From: Sequoia sempervirens
Taxonomy: Eukaryota; Streptophyta; Pinopsida; Cupressales; Cupressaceae
Reading direction: 5' to 3'
DNA length: 64,000 bases
Assembly (NCBI GenBank): GCA_007258455.2
Contig: VDFB02270651.1
Location: 701,836,217-701,900,216, forward strand
The notes below the pieces were generated by a model. That model made no database searches, was not told the DNA's origin, and saw only the letters and a program-made list of their open reading frames with translations. The translations under genes were made by a program, and so were the position numbers. Of this stretch, positions 12,024 to 23,703 are shown one piece after another; the stretch's first letter is position 1; each line of letters starts with the position of its first letter.

Positions 12024-15000
12024 AACTTAATTTCCCAAAATGACAATATGGGGATTCTCAGTGTTGTTACACTTGAGGAGGTTAAACTGGCCACTTTCAG
12101 CATGGGGGCTTTCAAAGCCCCGGGCCCTAATGGTTTCCCTCCGTCTTTCTTTCAGTCCTTCTGGGAGATCATCAGTGAGGATCTCATTTTGGTTGCTCAT
12201 GATTTCTTCAAATCTGGTAAGATTCTTAAGCAACTAAATCACACCTTCATTGCTCTTATTCCCAAGGTGGCGTATTCTCAACATATGATTGATTTTCGCC
12301 CTATCAGCCTTTGTAATACTTTTTATAAAATCCTCTCTAAAATTCTGGTTAATCGTATCAAACCTCTTCTTGATAAAATCATCAGCCCTACTCAAAAAGG
12401 TTTTGTGCCTGGTAGACATATCCTTGATGCTACCATCACTACTCATGAGCTAATTCATTCTATAGATAGATGCAACTATGCTGGTATGGCCCTTAAACTG
12501 GATATTTCCAAGGCTTATGATAAGGCGATTTGGAATTTTGTTCCTAAAGTGCTAGCTAAGTTCGGTTTCAATCAATTAGTGGTCAATCTTATAATGGAAT
12601 GCATTACTACTGTTAAGTACTCTGTTTTGGTGAATGGCTCCCCCTTTGGATTCTTTCATGCTGGGAGAGGAATTAGACAGGGAGATCCCTTATCTCCCTA
12701 TTTGTTCATAATGGTGGCGAATGTTCTAAGTAGGAACTTCTCTAGTATGTTGTCAGAGGGAACCATAAAAGGAATTAAGGCTGCTACCACCCTTGAGCCA
12801 ACTGTGATCCAACAATTTGTGGATGATACTTTTCTATTTGGGAAAGCCTCGGTTTTGGAAGCTAGGAAATGGAAAATTGCTTTAACAATTATGTTGCTTG
12901 TTCTGGACAATGCATTAACTACAATAAAAGCATGATTTACTTCTTCAACAACACTCCTAACCTGCAAAATCGGGTGACTATTGTTTTGGGCTGTCAGAGT
13001 GGTTCTCTCCCCTCGGTTTATCTTGGGCTTCCCCTAACTATCAAAGAAGTCACTCCTGAGTTTTTGAATTCTATTCTTGAAAGGATTCAAAGGAAACTTA
13101 CTGGGTGGAAAGGTTCTCTACTTAGCCATGCTGGTAAGCTTCAACTTCTTTATGTTGTTCTTCAAGGTATCTCTATCTATTTCCTATCCATATTTAAGAT
13201 ACCCAGATATATTGTTGATAAGTTGGAGAAAATCCAGAGGTCTTTTCTCTGGTCTGACATTGAGGAGAAAAAGAAACTCACTTTGGTTAAATGGGATAAG
13301 GTCTGCCAACCGAAGTGGTGTGGTGGTCTTGGGATAAGAATCATTTCTAATTCTAACAAAGCTCTTATGGCCAAAGTGGGTTGGGATCATCTGAGGGATA
13401 TGAAGGTCTGGTGTGAAATCATGAATGCCAAATACCTTTTGAACTGACCGTTAATTGACTGCCTTTCAGAGGCTCACCCTGCGGGTTCCTTGGTTTGGAA
13501 GGAAATCTGTAGTCTTTAGGACCTTTTGAGGAATGGGATTAAATGGAAGATTGGTAATGGTAACAAAATCAGATTCTAGGAAGATGCTTGGTTACTTGAC
13601 TCTCCCCTGGATTCTTCGAAGTTCAAGCTTCTCAAGGATCGGGCTCAACATGTGTTTGGTATATATATTAGTGATTATCTTCTTGGACCCGTAAGAGCTA
13701 GAAAATGGAATGACATTAGTCTTTGCTATCCTATATCTCCTAATCTGTCTCCTAGCCAGAGAGCTGCAGGAGTTACTCTCTCACCAGGATACCCCCTGCT
13801 ATCCATGAGGATGAGTTCTTCTAGACTCATGATATTCAGGGTGATCTTACTGTAAAAATTGCTTATAGACAGTTGATTGTTCAGGGGGTGACCAATAATC
13901 TATGGAAAAAGGTGTGGAATAGATACATGATACCGAAAGTGAACTTTTTCTGGTGGACTGTTTGTCATAACAAAATTCTTACTCAGGATAATCTAAGGAA
14001 AAGGGGATTTCAAATCCCCAACAGATGCTTTTTATGTAAATGCAACGAAGAATCTGGTATCATCTGCTGTTACACTCCCCTTTACTGTTGAGGTGTGGGA
14101 GCTAGCTTTTGGAAGATTAGGGATACAGTGGATTATGTGCAAGGAAATCACATGCTTTAATTTGAGTTGGTTTGGACCCTTTGCCCATCCGCTAACTAGG
14201 GAATTATGGAATCAAGTTCCTCCCTTTATTTGTTGGTGCTTATGGAAAGAAAGGAATAATATGATATTTAGAAACACTGAGATGAATTCGAAAGAGGTGT
14301 CTGGGATTGGAGCTCGGCTCATTGGGGAAAATATTGCTCTTTTCAAAGGAAAAACCTCAGATAAAGGGCTCACTGAGTTGGAAATAAGCATAGCTAAAGC
14401 TTATCATCATAACCTGGATGCCAACTCGTATGACAATTCCAAATTTCTAGCTAGGAGAGCCACTATTTGGAAACCCCCTGACAGAGACTGGTTTAAATTA
14501 AACTTTGATGGGGCTGCTAGGGGCAACTCGGGCAGAGCAAGCATAGGAGGTGTTATCATATATCACAAAGGTAAATGGGTGGTCGATTATGCTGGGGGAT
14601 TGGTCAACATTCGTCAATGATAGCGGAAGCTAGAGCGCTGTTAAAGGGCTTACAGATTGCGGTTTCCCTGGGGATAGAGAACCTACATATAAAAGGTGAC
14701 TCTAAGTCCATAATTGATGCTATAAATTTTGATAGACTCCTGGGGTGGAACACTAAGGATATTCTTCTTGACATCAAATTGCTTGTGGCTAGATTAAAAT
14801 TAAAGGTGGCCAGTCATACCTACAGAGAGGGGAACCAAGTGGCTGACGCCTTAGCCAATTTTGGCTCTCACTGGAATTTATCCAAATGTTGGCGTGATTT
14901 AAGTCTTCTTCCGCCAAATATTCAAAGTATGATAGTTAAGGAACAGAGCCCTTTCACGACTCATGATGGAAACACAACTTGTGCTTAGTTGGATTATTGG

Positions 15001-15170
15001 GGGGCCCACTAGCTTCCTCGTCGGGCTTTGTGGTCTTATTGGTTTGATGAGATGGATGATTAGCTGTATCTATGGGATGGATACCAAGTGGATTATTTCA
15101 AATTATAGATTAAAGCACGTTTGGAATAAGGAAATCATTTTTTTATTGTGGCAAGTACTGGTTGATTAGC
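12024..15170 (+). pseudogene. L1-like LINE ORF2: reverse transcriptase, zinc region, RNase H (5' missing, decayed)
   Basis: The non-LTR reverse transcriptase is recognisable: an FRPISLCN block (about 12294), QKGFVPGRH (about 12396), LDISKAYDK (about 12499), the GIRQGDPLSPYLF block (about 12670) and the catalytic FVDD (about 12817). A frameshift near 12900 moves the frame to 12869-13447, which continues the RT C-terminus. A zf-RVT-like region with clustered Cys lies at 13890-14060. A ribonuclease H domain closes the protein: NFDGAARGNSG (about 14503), AEARALL (about 14626), GDSKSIID (about 14698) and the ADALANFG box (about 14840), with a frameshift near 14610. This domain order is typical of plant L1-clade LINEs with an acquired RNase H. 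The endonuclease and ORF1 are absent, lost to the gap or to 5' truncation. Several frameshifts make it nonfunctional. Confidence 0.9.
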
Positions 15171-15727
15171 TCTAAGCTGGACTGTACTTATCGTAATCTC
15201 CTTATGAGGATTCTTTTGAGATCGCAGATTTACAATTTCTGTGTTTTTGAATTTGATGTGACTTGTAATTATGAAACTAAACTCCTCTTTGGATTTTCCT
15301 TACTCGCTATTTTGGTTTGGCGCCTTATAGCCTCTATCTAGGGTATATCTAAATTTGACCATCCTCTAATTGCTATCCTTTTAGGGATTTCTAATTTGGT
15401 CCCCGAGGTTTCAGAATTTTTGCTACGTGGAAGGCAATCCTTCCATGCTGATCATGTACTTGGTGTGGAGCCGCTTATGCGAGAATTTACTCATGAAAGC
15501 CTATGCTAAGATTGTTACTGGGAAATTATTAGCTCATGCATGTGATCTGTCCTTAGGTTTGATTCCCAAAAATTGTCATTTGTGGCTTAAATGCCTTAAT
15601 GCGGGGGTGATTTTCACCTTACTATTTTCTCTAACTTTCTGGTTTTTTAGGGTTCTTGGTTTTACTGTGAGCAGTGCAGAGTCATGGGGGGGGGGATCGT
15701 GTGCGAACGAAGCCGAATAATTGCAAT
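15171..15727 (+). other. unassigned stretch between LINE and orphan ORF
   Basis: No domain is recognisable. Short open stretches read through 15300-15700 in shifting frames and may be the worn 5' part of the ORF that follows. There is a G9 run near 15687. I see no LINE 3' end or poly(A) directly after the RNase H region, so the LINE could extend through this stretch. Confidence 0.4.
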
Positions 15728-17117
15728 GAGTTTCACAAGGATCCGCTTGTCTGGCATATTTGCATTGAAGGTGGCATTGCTCCTCTAATGGAGAGACTTG
15801 TGGGCCATGACCCTAATTTGTTGACCCAATTCATCAACTCTTGGAAGAATTGACATGCGACTGTGGGAGGAATCTCCTTTACGGTTGATGAGGAAGTGAT
15901 CGCGCAAGCGACGAGCCTCCAGAGTTTTGGCATGAAGCATCCTAAACATTCGAAGACCTAGGACAATGCTAGTATGAACAAATTCTTTGTGGGTGATGAG
16001 AAACCTGTGCGCAACCAGTCTGGGTTCGAACGGGAGGCTCTTCCTTAGCCGTGGAACTAGGTGTGTCTTGCGTTGATGAAATATGTCACGTTGGAAGGAA
16101 GGTACAAGACTTATTACTATTACCATTTTCCCCTGTTAAATCACCTTAGGCATAAAGTTTTAATGAGCTTTCCCTTTTATCTGCTCTTGGACCTTGAAAG
16201 TTCTGTTGAGAAATGTGTGGAGTCTGTTGCTTTAAATCCCAATGAACCCAGTCCTCTGCCGCTTCACTAGGGTCTTATCCTAAGACTCTACCACTTTCAT
16301 CTGGCTTTATGCCCTCTGAAACCCATTTCGACCTTCCATGTTGAAGAAATTGAGCCACCCAACGAGACGAACTTATCTTCGACCGAATCCAAAGGCCCTA
16401 CCAAGAAAAGCCACCCTGTCCCTAAGGATGCTCAAAAGCCCAAAACTGCTACCAAACCTAAGGGTGTTGAGGGAGCTGCCCAAACCTATGCGATGGTGAG
16501 CCTATGTGATCTCAAGTCTACCCCTGCGAAGACTCCCAGCAAGGCTGAGCCGAAAAAGTAAAGTGAGGAGAAGGTGCCTTTGAATAAAGGGAAAAATGTC
16601 ATGAGCAAGGATTCCTTGGGTGACACGGTGGTGGCAGAGACTGTGATTGTGGGTTGTGATACCATCATTCGGCGTTTAGGTAGATTGGCGAAGAACATAA
16701 ATAAAATGCTAGTTAGAGATTTGGACACTAAGGAGATGTCAGACAATAGAGAACGTAATGGAAGAGGTGTCGGAAGGTGATGAAGAGGTGAAAATTAGTG
16801 GTCCTTCTTCCATTCCTGACAAGGTTAAAGCTTAGAAGGAGGTGTCTGCCTCTCACTCTTCAGAAACGTTGGGGTTTGAGCAGAATGATCCTGACTATAC
16901 TATGGGCAGATGTGAGGAGCTCGAAGTGCTGAAAGAAAGAATGGAAAAAATGGACAAAACATTCAATGATTTGACCTGTTTCATGGTCAAATTAGTTCAC
17001 TGTGTTACTAGTGCCCTGTCTGCCGTCATGAAAGAAGAGATGGAGATGAAGAAGGCTGAAGACCACCAGGGGTGGATTGGCAGTGATTTGGTTCAGCTTC
17101 TATCGAAGAGTTGGTAG
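15728..17117 (+). pseudogene. decayed orphan ORF of unknown function ahead of a LINE-like tail
   Basis: One reading phase stays coding-like from 15728 to 16780 (about 350 codons), broken by several stop codons, most of them TAG, but with no frameshift. The protein has a globular N-terminal half (GGISFTVDEEVIAQATSL at about 15868, then KYVTLEGRYKTYYYYHFPLL at about 16079) and a Lys/Pro/Thr/Ser-rich C-terminal linker from about 16330. A second phase, 16842-17117, adds a predicted coiled coil (CEELEVLKERMEKMDKTF). I recognise no named domain. The style resembles uncharacterised proteins carried by plant mobile elements, which is an inference from memory. Its 3' end runs into a tail shared with 24280-24344, suggesting movement by LINE machinery. 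Confidence 0.55.
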
Positions 17118-17210
17118 AACACCAGCTAGTCTCTTGTTGGACTGTGTGTTGTTTATCTGCGTCTGTTTTGGTTTATTGTTTTGTTTTGTTACTTTTTGAT
17201 TTGGACTCTA

Positions 17211-17275
17211 TTGGCCCTTGTGGCTCCTTGTGAAGGGTACAACACCTTGTAAATGTTGCTTACTTTACCAAAAAC
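17211..17275 (+). mobile_element. LINE-like 3' tail (copy 1)
   Basis: GAAGGGTACAACACCTTGTA followed by AATGTTGCTTACTTTACCAAAAA matches, with few changes, the terminus at 24280-24344. The ending, a T/A-rich TTAC/TTATC word followed by A residues, is of the kind seen at plant LINE and SINE 3' ends. I found no matching target duplication for this copy. A short echo of the flank (ACATAGCCAACAATG at 17274 and ACATAGCCAATAATG at 17328) is noted only. Confidence 0.6.
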
Positions 17276-17804
17276 ATAGCCAACAATGTCCAACACAAGA
17301 CTAGTACATCGTCCACTAAGGAACAACATAGCCAATAATGCCCACCATGGGATTACCATTGTACCATGTGCTTCAATTTCATTTTGGGGATTTGAACTTG
17401 GGAACATACATTATGCAAATTTCACCCTTACTATATATGCATATCCATGCAAATTCATATATGTATGGTGAAATTTGTGTACCCATGGAAATACCTATGT
17501 AATTTTGAGCCCATTTTGACAAAATATCCTAATTTAAGTGGTGCACTCTTATGTTAAATTTGGCTTCATCCCCATCTTCTATCCATTCCCATTTAGACAT
17601 ACTTCTATTTATTAAACCATACCCTTAATTACATACATTACCATATTTACCATTATTAGCCATACATTGCAACATTATCCATAGTTTGTTCCTCACCTTG
17701 AGATCCACATTGATGTGGCTTTAATCCCTAGGTGTGTGGGAGTGATCCACAAAGTTGATAAATTTAGATGTAAAATTTGTCAACTTTTGTCTTTCTCACT
17801 ATTT

Positions 17805-19110
17805 GTTGAGAGTTGGCCTAATGCATGTTTGTGCAAATTATTATTATGTCTTAGTATTTAAAGGCATTCAATGTGCAACTAATTCATGTCGACTTATCTT
17901 TTAGAAATAAACAATTACAAGGAGAATCAACCTAGGAGCACTTCGATTTGGAGCATTGAAATGAACTACATTGATATCCACATGAAGCACACACATTTTT
18001 TACAGTGCTATCTTTAATCATTAGCCCAAGACCATAAAGTCGGTTGGTTAAGGGGTTTGATAGATAGGTTGACTCTCACATTCTAATAGCCACCTAGGTA
18101 TATTTATATACCACAAATGTTTGTGTATTATTAGATACCAATGATAAGAGGCAAAATAGGTTGCAAAAGTGTACAATCAACCATATCAATCACTTGTGTT
18201 ACATGATTGATTGTGCATATTAGGTCATATTCGTGGAGCTTAGGTTTGATCCTGTGGGGCGCAAATTTGACCCATAGAGGATTTTGGGCTTGTCACTATT
18301 CTAAGACAACTAGCACATCAGGAGGATTAATTTTTGGACATTGACAAATTGGTTTTGCATGCCACGATGTTTATTTCTTCATCATAGTTCCTAAAGCTAA
18401 GTACCCTAATCTTGTTGCATTTAATTTTGGTAAAACAATACCTCAATTATCAAATTTTAGCACTAGTTGTTGGGAGTTGACTTGGTAAATGTTTACATGA
18501 TTTATTATTGTCTTATTATTTAAGGACATTTAATGTGCAACTAATTCGTATTGACTTATCATTTAGAAATAATCAATTACATGAAGAACCATTCTATGAA
18601 CACTTCAATTTGGAGCACTAAAATGAACACATTTGTATCAATAACTATGTCTAGGACACTTGAATGTTTGAAAGTGTTGTCTTCAATAATTAACTCAAGG
18701 TTGCAAAGCCAATACGTTAAAGAGGTTGATTGAGGAGGACTCGACCCTCATAATCTAGTAGCCTCTCTAAGGCATTTTTAAATATTGCTAGTCTTATACA
18801 CTAGATTGAGGTGAATAGGTTGTAGAAGTGTAGAATTAACTAGAGCCATCTCACATGTTATAGGATTGATTTTCAGATTATCATTTGTACGAAGCTTGGG
18901 TTTGACCTTGGCATGCATGGGTTTGGCCTATAGTGGCTTCTAAGCTTGTCGCTCTTTCAAGATAACTAGAACATCAACATGATTAATTTCAAGACATTGA
19001 TGGATAGATTCTACATGAGACCAACATTTATTTCTTCATTATAGTTCCAAAAGCTAAGTACCTTGATAGTCTAGCATTAATATTGGTAAAATAACACCTC
19101 AATTATCAAT
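17805..19110. repeat. diverged tandem duplication, about 660-bp unit
   Basis: Copy 1 (about 17805-18470) and copy 2 (about 18471-19110) are collinear: both hold GTGCAACTAATTC, TTTAGAAATAA(A/T)CAATTACA, a TTTGGAGCA block, a (G/A)GTTGATT/TTGGTTAAGG block and end with TCAATTATCAA. Identity by eye is about 70-75 percent, with small indels. I find no long ORF. It may be two adjacent old copies of a dispersed repeat or a local duplication. The sequence on either side (17276-17804 and 19111-19600) is AT-rich with nothing recognisable. Confidence 0.7.
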
Positions 19111-19599
19111 TCCCAATACAAATTAATTTAGGTTAATTGTGCTTTATTGTTGCATTCATTTAATTAGCCTAGGCTAATCCTTATAAAGTAATTTAGTCAT
19201 TTACAATCATGTTGGTTGTTTTCTTAAGTGTTGATGTTTGGCTGACAAAGAGATTAAAAATATATCAAGATATGTAATTCTCTATTTTGTGCAAAATGTA
19301 CTTTTTCTTGCAATTTTTTTCTTATTTGACCTAATGAGGTCGTAATAAGAAAATAAATAATAAAAAATATTAATATGTCTAAGTTACTCAAGTTTTATGA
19401 ATTACAAATATAGCCTTCTTTGGGTACCATTGTTCAATGTTTTAATAACATTCTCATTGTGGGCAATTTAACATTTATATATTTAGGTCATTATGGTGAT
19501 TGTCAAAATATTAATAACTTTAATCTCTATTTTTGTGACATCTATTATGTTACTTTAGAAAGTTATTTGTTTAAATAGTCATTGTTTATTTTTTCTATA

Positions 19600-20560
19600 A
19601 ATTGGTTTTTTTTGCATTTGTCTTCTTAGTTCCTGTTATGCCTTGCATAACCACCCTAGTTTGTTTTGGAACAAAATGGGTCCCCCTTGTTCTATTTTTT
19701 TCCCTTTGGCCTTTCTTTTCTACCTTAGGCGTTTTTCTCTTATTCTGTCGAATGCGGAAACGGGACCAATATCGAGCTTGGAATTACATCCAAGTTCTGG
19801 TCTTATTTCGTTCCCGATCCTGGTTCCGACAGTTCCTTTATTTTCATCTTTCGTTCTCTCGGAGCCAGGTCTGGAGCTGAATTTGAATGTTTAACTACTT
19901 CAAGGTTTCAGATCCGTGTTCCATCCCGGCCCTGACTCCACCTTTCCCTTTGTCTCTTCTATGGTTGGTCGTTTTCCTCTCTGTTTTGTGTCCCGTGTCT
20001 CAGGAGTTTCCTCTCTTCCTTGGATCTTTTCGTGTTGTTCTGGCAGACCTGGAACCGGAACTGGAACCGAACCTTGAAACTCATGTTCAATTTCTATTTC
20101 AATCCCGGTTCCACATGTCTTGTTCTTTTTCTTTTGTTCCTTTTGTTTTGTTGCGGGGTGTTCCCCCCTGCCCCCCCTTTTCCCTTTTTCTTCCTTCGTT
20201 GTCTTTTTTTGGATGTTGTCGGAGGCGGGACCAGAACGAAATCCGGACTTGAAACATTAAAAAAGTTTCAGGGTCGGATTTGGTTGCGGTCCCGGTTCCG
20301 CCTAGTTCGTTTCTTCATTTTTCTCCGGTTCCGATCACTTGGTTGGGTGTCGGGTTTTCTGTTTGCATCGTTGCCTTTTGCGGGGCCGGAGTCGGGACAA
20401 CAGTATGAGAGGTTAGCGTTTGGTTTGTATCTTGTTCCCATTTCGACTCCGGTCCCGGTTTCGATTTCTTTTGGCCCCGCCCCCGCCAGCTTTGAAAGGT
20501 AGGTATGTTTCCAGTTCCATTTTGGTTCTGTCTCAGTTAGGGTCAGTTTTCCTTTTGATA
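19600..20560. repeat. GC-rich, pyrimidine-rich region with degenerate GGTTCCGG words
   Basis: The composition changes abruptly from AT-rich to rich in CCGGTTCC, CCGGAACC and TCCCGGTTCCG words, in both orientations (for example 19800, 20045-20070, 20285-20310, 20445-20460). Open frames on both strands up to 160 codons arise because the words contain no stops; none shows a domain. This is best read as low-complexity noncoding sequence, possibly the outer part of the LTR or untranslated region of the element holding the next repeat. Confidence 0.55.
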
Positions 20561-20639
20561 AAATTGAGGGAATGATGAACAATAGTGTACTTTATATGCT
20601 TTGAAGACTAATGGAGGCATTTGTTTTTGCAGGATTGGA

Positions 20640-21830
20640 TCGCCCACCTGAAGATATCTCTCGAGGAAGTCAACTGGAAAGCATGCCTCAATCACATTCA
20701 GCATAAAACTCCTCAAGAAAAAGTCGTTGGGACCCTGTAGTAGTCTTGCCGACTGGAGGAGGCCTCGCTGAAATGTTCTGAGTTCGGCATAATGTCTCGC
20801 CGACCAAGCAAAGTCTCCCTGAAGTAAAATGGGCTCTCGACGAAAGAGGAGACTTTGGTATGATGTCTTGGCGAAAGAAGAAAGTCTCGCCGACATGAGA
20901 TAATATCGATGAAAGCTCTCGCCGACCCAAAGGTGTCTCGGTGAAAAGGGGTAAGGTCTCGGCGAAAAGGAGTGTCTTCGGCGAAAGGTCTCGCCGACCA
21001 ATCAAGGTCTTCCCGACTGAAATGAGTTCATTGCCGAAACAGGGCGGCTTTGCTATGAGGTCCTACCGACCTAATAGGGTCTCGCCAACATGTTTTCTCC
21101 CTTCGGTGTAGTGGAATGCGCTCGATGAAAGCTCTCACCGACCCAAAGGTGTCTCAATGAAAGTGGCGTGGTTTCGGTGTAGGGTTTGGGCGACTACGGA
21201 GAGTCTCGCCGAAACAGATTGAGCTCGGGGAGAATAGAAGAGTTTGACATGATGTCCTGCCGACACAGGAAGGTCTTGCTGACCCGATAAGTATTTCGGC
21301 GAAGGGTTATGCCTTCGGCATGAGGTCTGGCCAAAGAGGAAAAGTCTTGCCGACTGGGCGGAGTCTTGTTGAAAGGTCTCGCCGACCGAGCAAAGTCTCC
21401 CCGACAGTTGTTCAAAAGGGTTGTCTTCAGGGAAAAAGAAATATTCGCTATGAAGTCTGGCCGAATGGAAAAGGTCTCGCTGAAGGGTTCTCCCTTCGGA
21501 GTGATGTCTGGCCGACTGCGAAGAGTCTCGGCGACAGGGCGTGAGTTCGGGGTAAGGTCTTCCTGACACGAAGGAGTCTCCCCGAGATGGAATGTGCTTG
21601 CCAAAGGAAGAGGGGCTCGATATGATGTCATGCCGAGGGAATACAGTCTTGCCGATAGCGACGGATTTGCAAATAGAAAAGGGATATTGGTATGACTAAT
21701 GGAACCCGCTACGATTGTCTTGCCGATGGTTTTTGTGGTATTGGTACGACTTATGCAGCTCGACATGAGGTCTTGCCGACCGTTTTGTGCTACGCTGATG
21801 ACCGCTATGAGGTATAATCGCATCGAGGAG
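20640..21830 (+). repeat. CpG-rich degenerate minisatellite, unit about 20 bp (GTCTCGCCGA)
   Basis: The core word GTCTCGCCGAC, with variants GTCTCGGCGAA, GTCTTGCCGAC and GTCTCCCCGAC, recurs dozens of times. Between about 20760 and 21020 the spacing is mostly 18-21 bp with some 30-32 bp steps. The minus strand has long open frames (up to 209 codons) in more than one phase, which is the signature of a stop-poor repeat and not of a gene. The same motif family occurs reverse-complemented in the LTRs at 38090-39154 and 45851-46918 and on to about 39650, so it probably belongs to the U3-like part of a related element lying here in the opposite orientation. Confidence 0.8.
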
Positions 21831-23703
21831 ACACGATTAGTGTTTCACCGACATGCAATTCCATTCAAAGGACCCTTTGACCGCCCAAGAATCTTATGTG
21901 GCATGTGTTTAGGCAATTCGAGAGAATTAAAGATGAACCTTGGACGTTTGACTAGTTGACTACCCCTATGAAGGAAATCAACAGAATGCAACCGGTGTGG
22001 ATCTGCTCTGTGAATGAGCCGATGGAGTAGCTCGATGAACAATGGTGTGGAGATCTAACGGCAAGTCTGATGTTGCTTCCAGAAGACGATCAACATACAA
22101 AAAGGTCTAGAGCAGGAAGAAGGCTGAAGGAAGGAGGAAGAAACTGTGAGTCACAGTGACAGCTGGGGTCTGCTGGCAAAGGCAGCTCGACATTAATGAT
22201 AATACTTTAGGGCATTCAAGGTAGCCCTTCAAGGAAGTTCAAAGATGGACACAGAGACCAAAAGTAAATGCTATAGCTGCAAAAGATCTGAGATCATCCC
22301 CATAACAATCCTTCACCAACATGGACAACAGGGATACACATTTAATGCCGAATCAACTTTATTCAAAAGATCTAAGGACCGACCCTCCTGCAACCAACAT
22401 ATATTTTGTAAACCCTAAAAACAGGGGACAACACATTCTTTTTGGGCACATTTGGTATATAGGGCATTTTTGCCTCTTTGTAACGGGAGGACGAAAGGTA
22501 GAAGTTTTAGAAGAGTAGGAATTTTCTAAAAGATAGAGGGGACGAAAACTGCATCCCGTTTCTTGGTAAAGGGAGCTTCTTTTGTCTTAGTTAGGAGTTA
22601 GATTCAGCATAGAAAGTAATGTACCCCTCAAGTTTTCTTAGTGTAGATGGAAACAATTTGAAGACATAGGTTTTCTGTACACTGGCGATTGTGCCAGATT
22701 TGTATATGTTGCTTATCTGTTTCACCAATAGTAGGAGCAACCAGACTTGAATCTACTCCATATTGTGTTCCAGAATGGTATTTATCTTGAGTTAATCATT
22801 TGATTTGAGAAGCTTTCAAGGAATGAAGTGTTATTTTGTGTTTTATTTAAAGTGGTAACTTATAATTTGTTGTGGAAATCAACACTGTGAATGGATGCAA
22901 CTGTGTGTTAATCATGAGTTAATTTTGTTCTTCAGTTTTAGTTTACAATTCCTTGAAATATAACAAGTCTGGTTAAGTTAGATGAATTATCATTCTTTTC
23001 AGTACTGAAACCTTGATCGATCTTTTTCTGTTTCTTTAAAAACCCCAGTTAAAGTAGGTTTAAATTCATGCTTGATCTTAGAACCATCTAAAAGCTCAAC
23101 ACCAGCAGGCCCCTTGAACATTATAGTTCACATCAACCATTGAGCAACATCGACACAGTTGAGAACCAACTACCAAGACCTTGGGAGCTAAGATATTCAT
23201 GTGTTGTCTTTCTCTTTCAGGAGAAACAAAATAGCAATATTCTGTTTGCACGTTGTTGTGCCATTAGGACACGTCAACAGTTCCATTGATAGATAAGAGC
23301 AACTAGCATAACCATGTTTGTTTAATTGACTATTATTAATGGTACATTTCAACCAATCAAAAACATAAATTATTTGTTAATATTTTTTTAATAATATTGA
23401 AAGAGTAAGAAATGTTCATGTTTATTAATGACAAAAAGCACATTTTATCTCAATCGTCATTGGATAGACTTAGTATTATTGCTCCCTATGCATAGCTTGA
23501 AGAAATAATGCTTCTTATTTTATTACAAAGCATAAGAGAAGTGACAATTATCTTAACCTTTCTATTTGTTTAATGATGAAATAGAGTTTATATATCACTT
23601 TTTATTAAAAGATTGTACAATTGGTTCACAAAGAGAGTGTGACATTGATCACACCTTGAAGTCTAAACAAACATTATACTAAGCATAGAAAATGCCTTGG
23701 AAA
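21831..23703 (+). other. possible LTR-type flank with TATA-like site; no gene
   Basis: No coding domain is seen. At 22454-22465 GGTATATAGGGC is followed by a pyrimidine/purine transition, a TATA-like arrangement comparable to the one at 41249. If the minisatellite upstream is a U3 region, this would be its promoter. The rest (22500-23703) is AT-rich without repeats or ORFs that I can support. Confidence 0.35.

Noticed and set aside
20543..21823. Minus-strand open frames of 144-209 codons in the CpG-rich array
   Set aside because: Overlapping open frames occur in several phases. They arise because the repeated motif lacks stop codons; there is no domain or start context.
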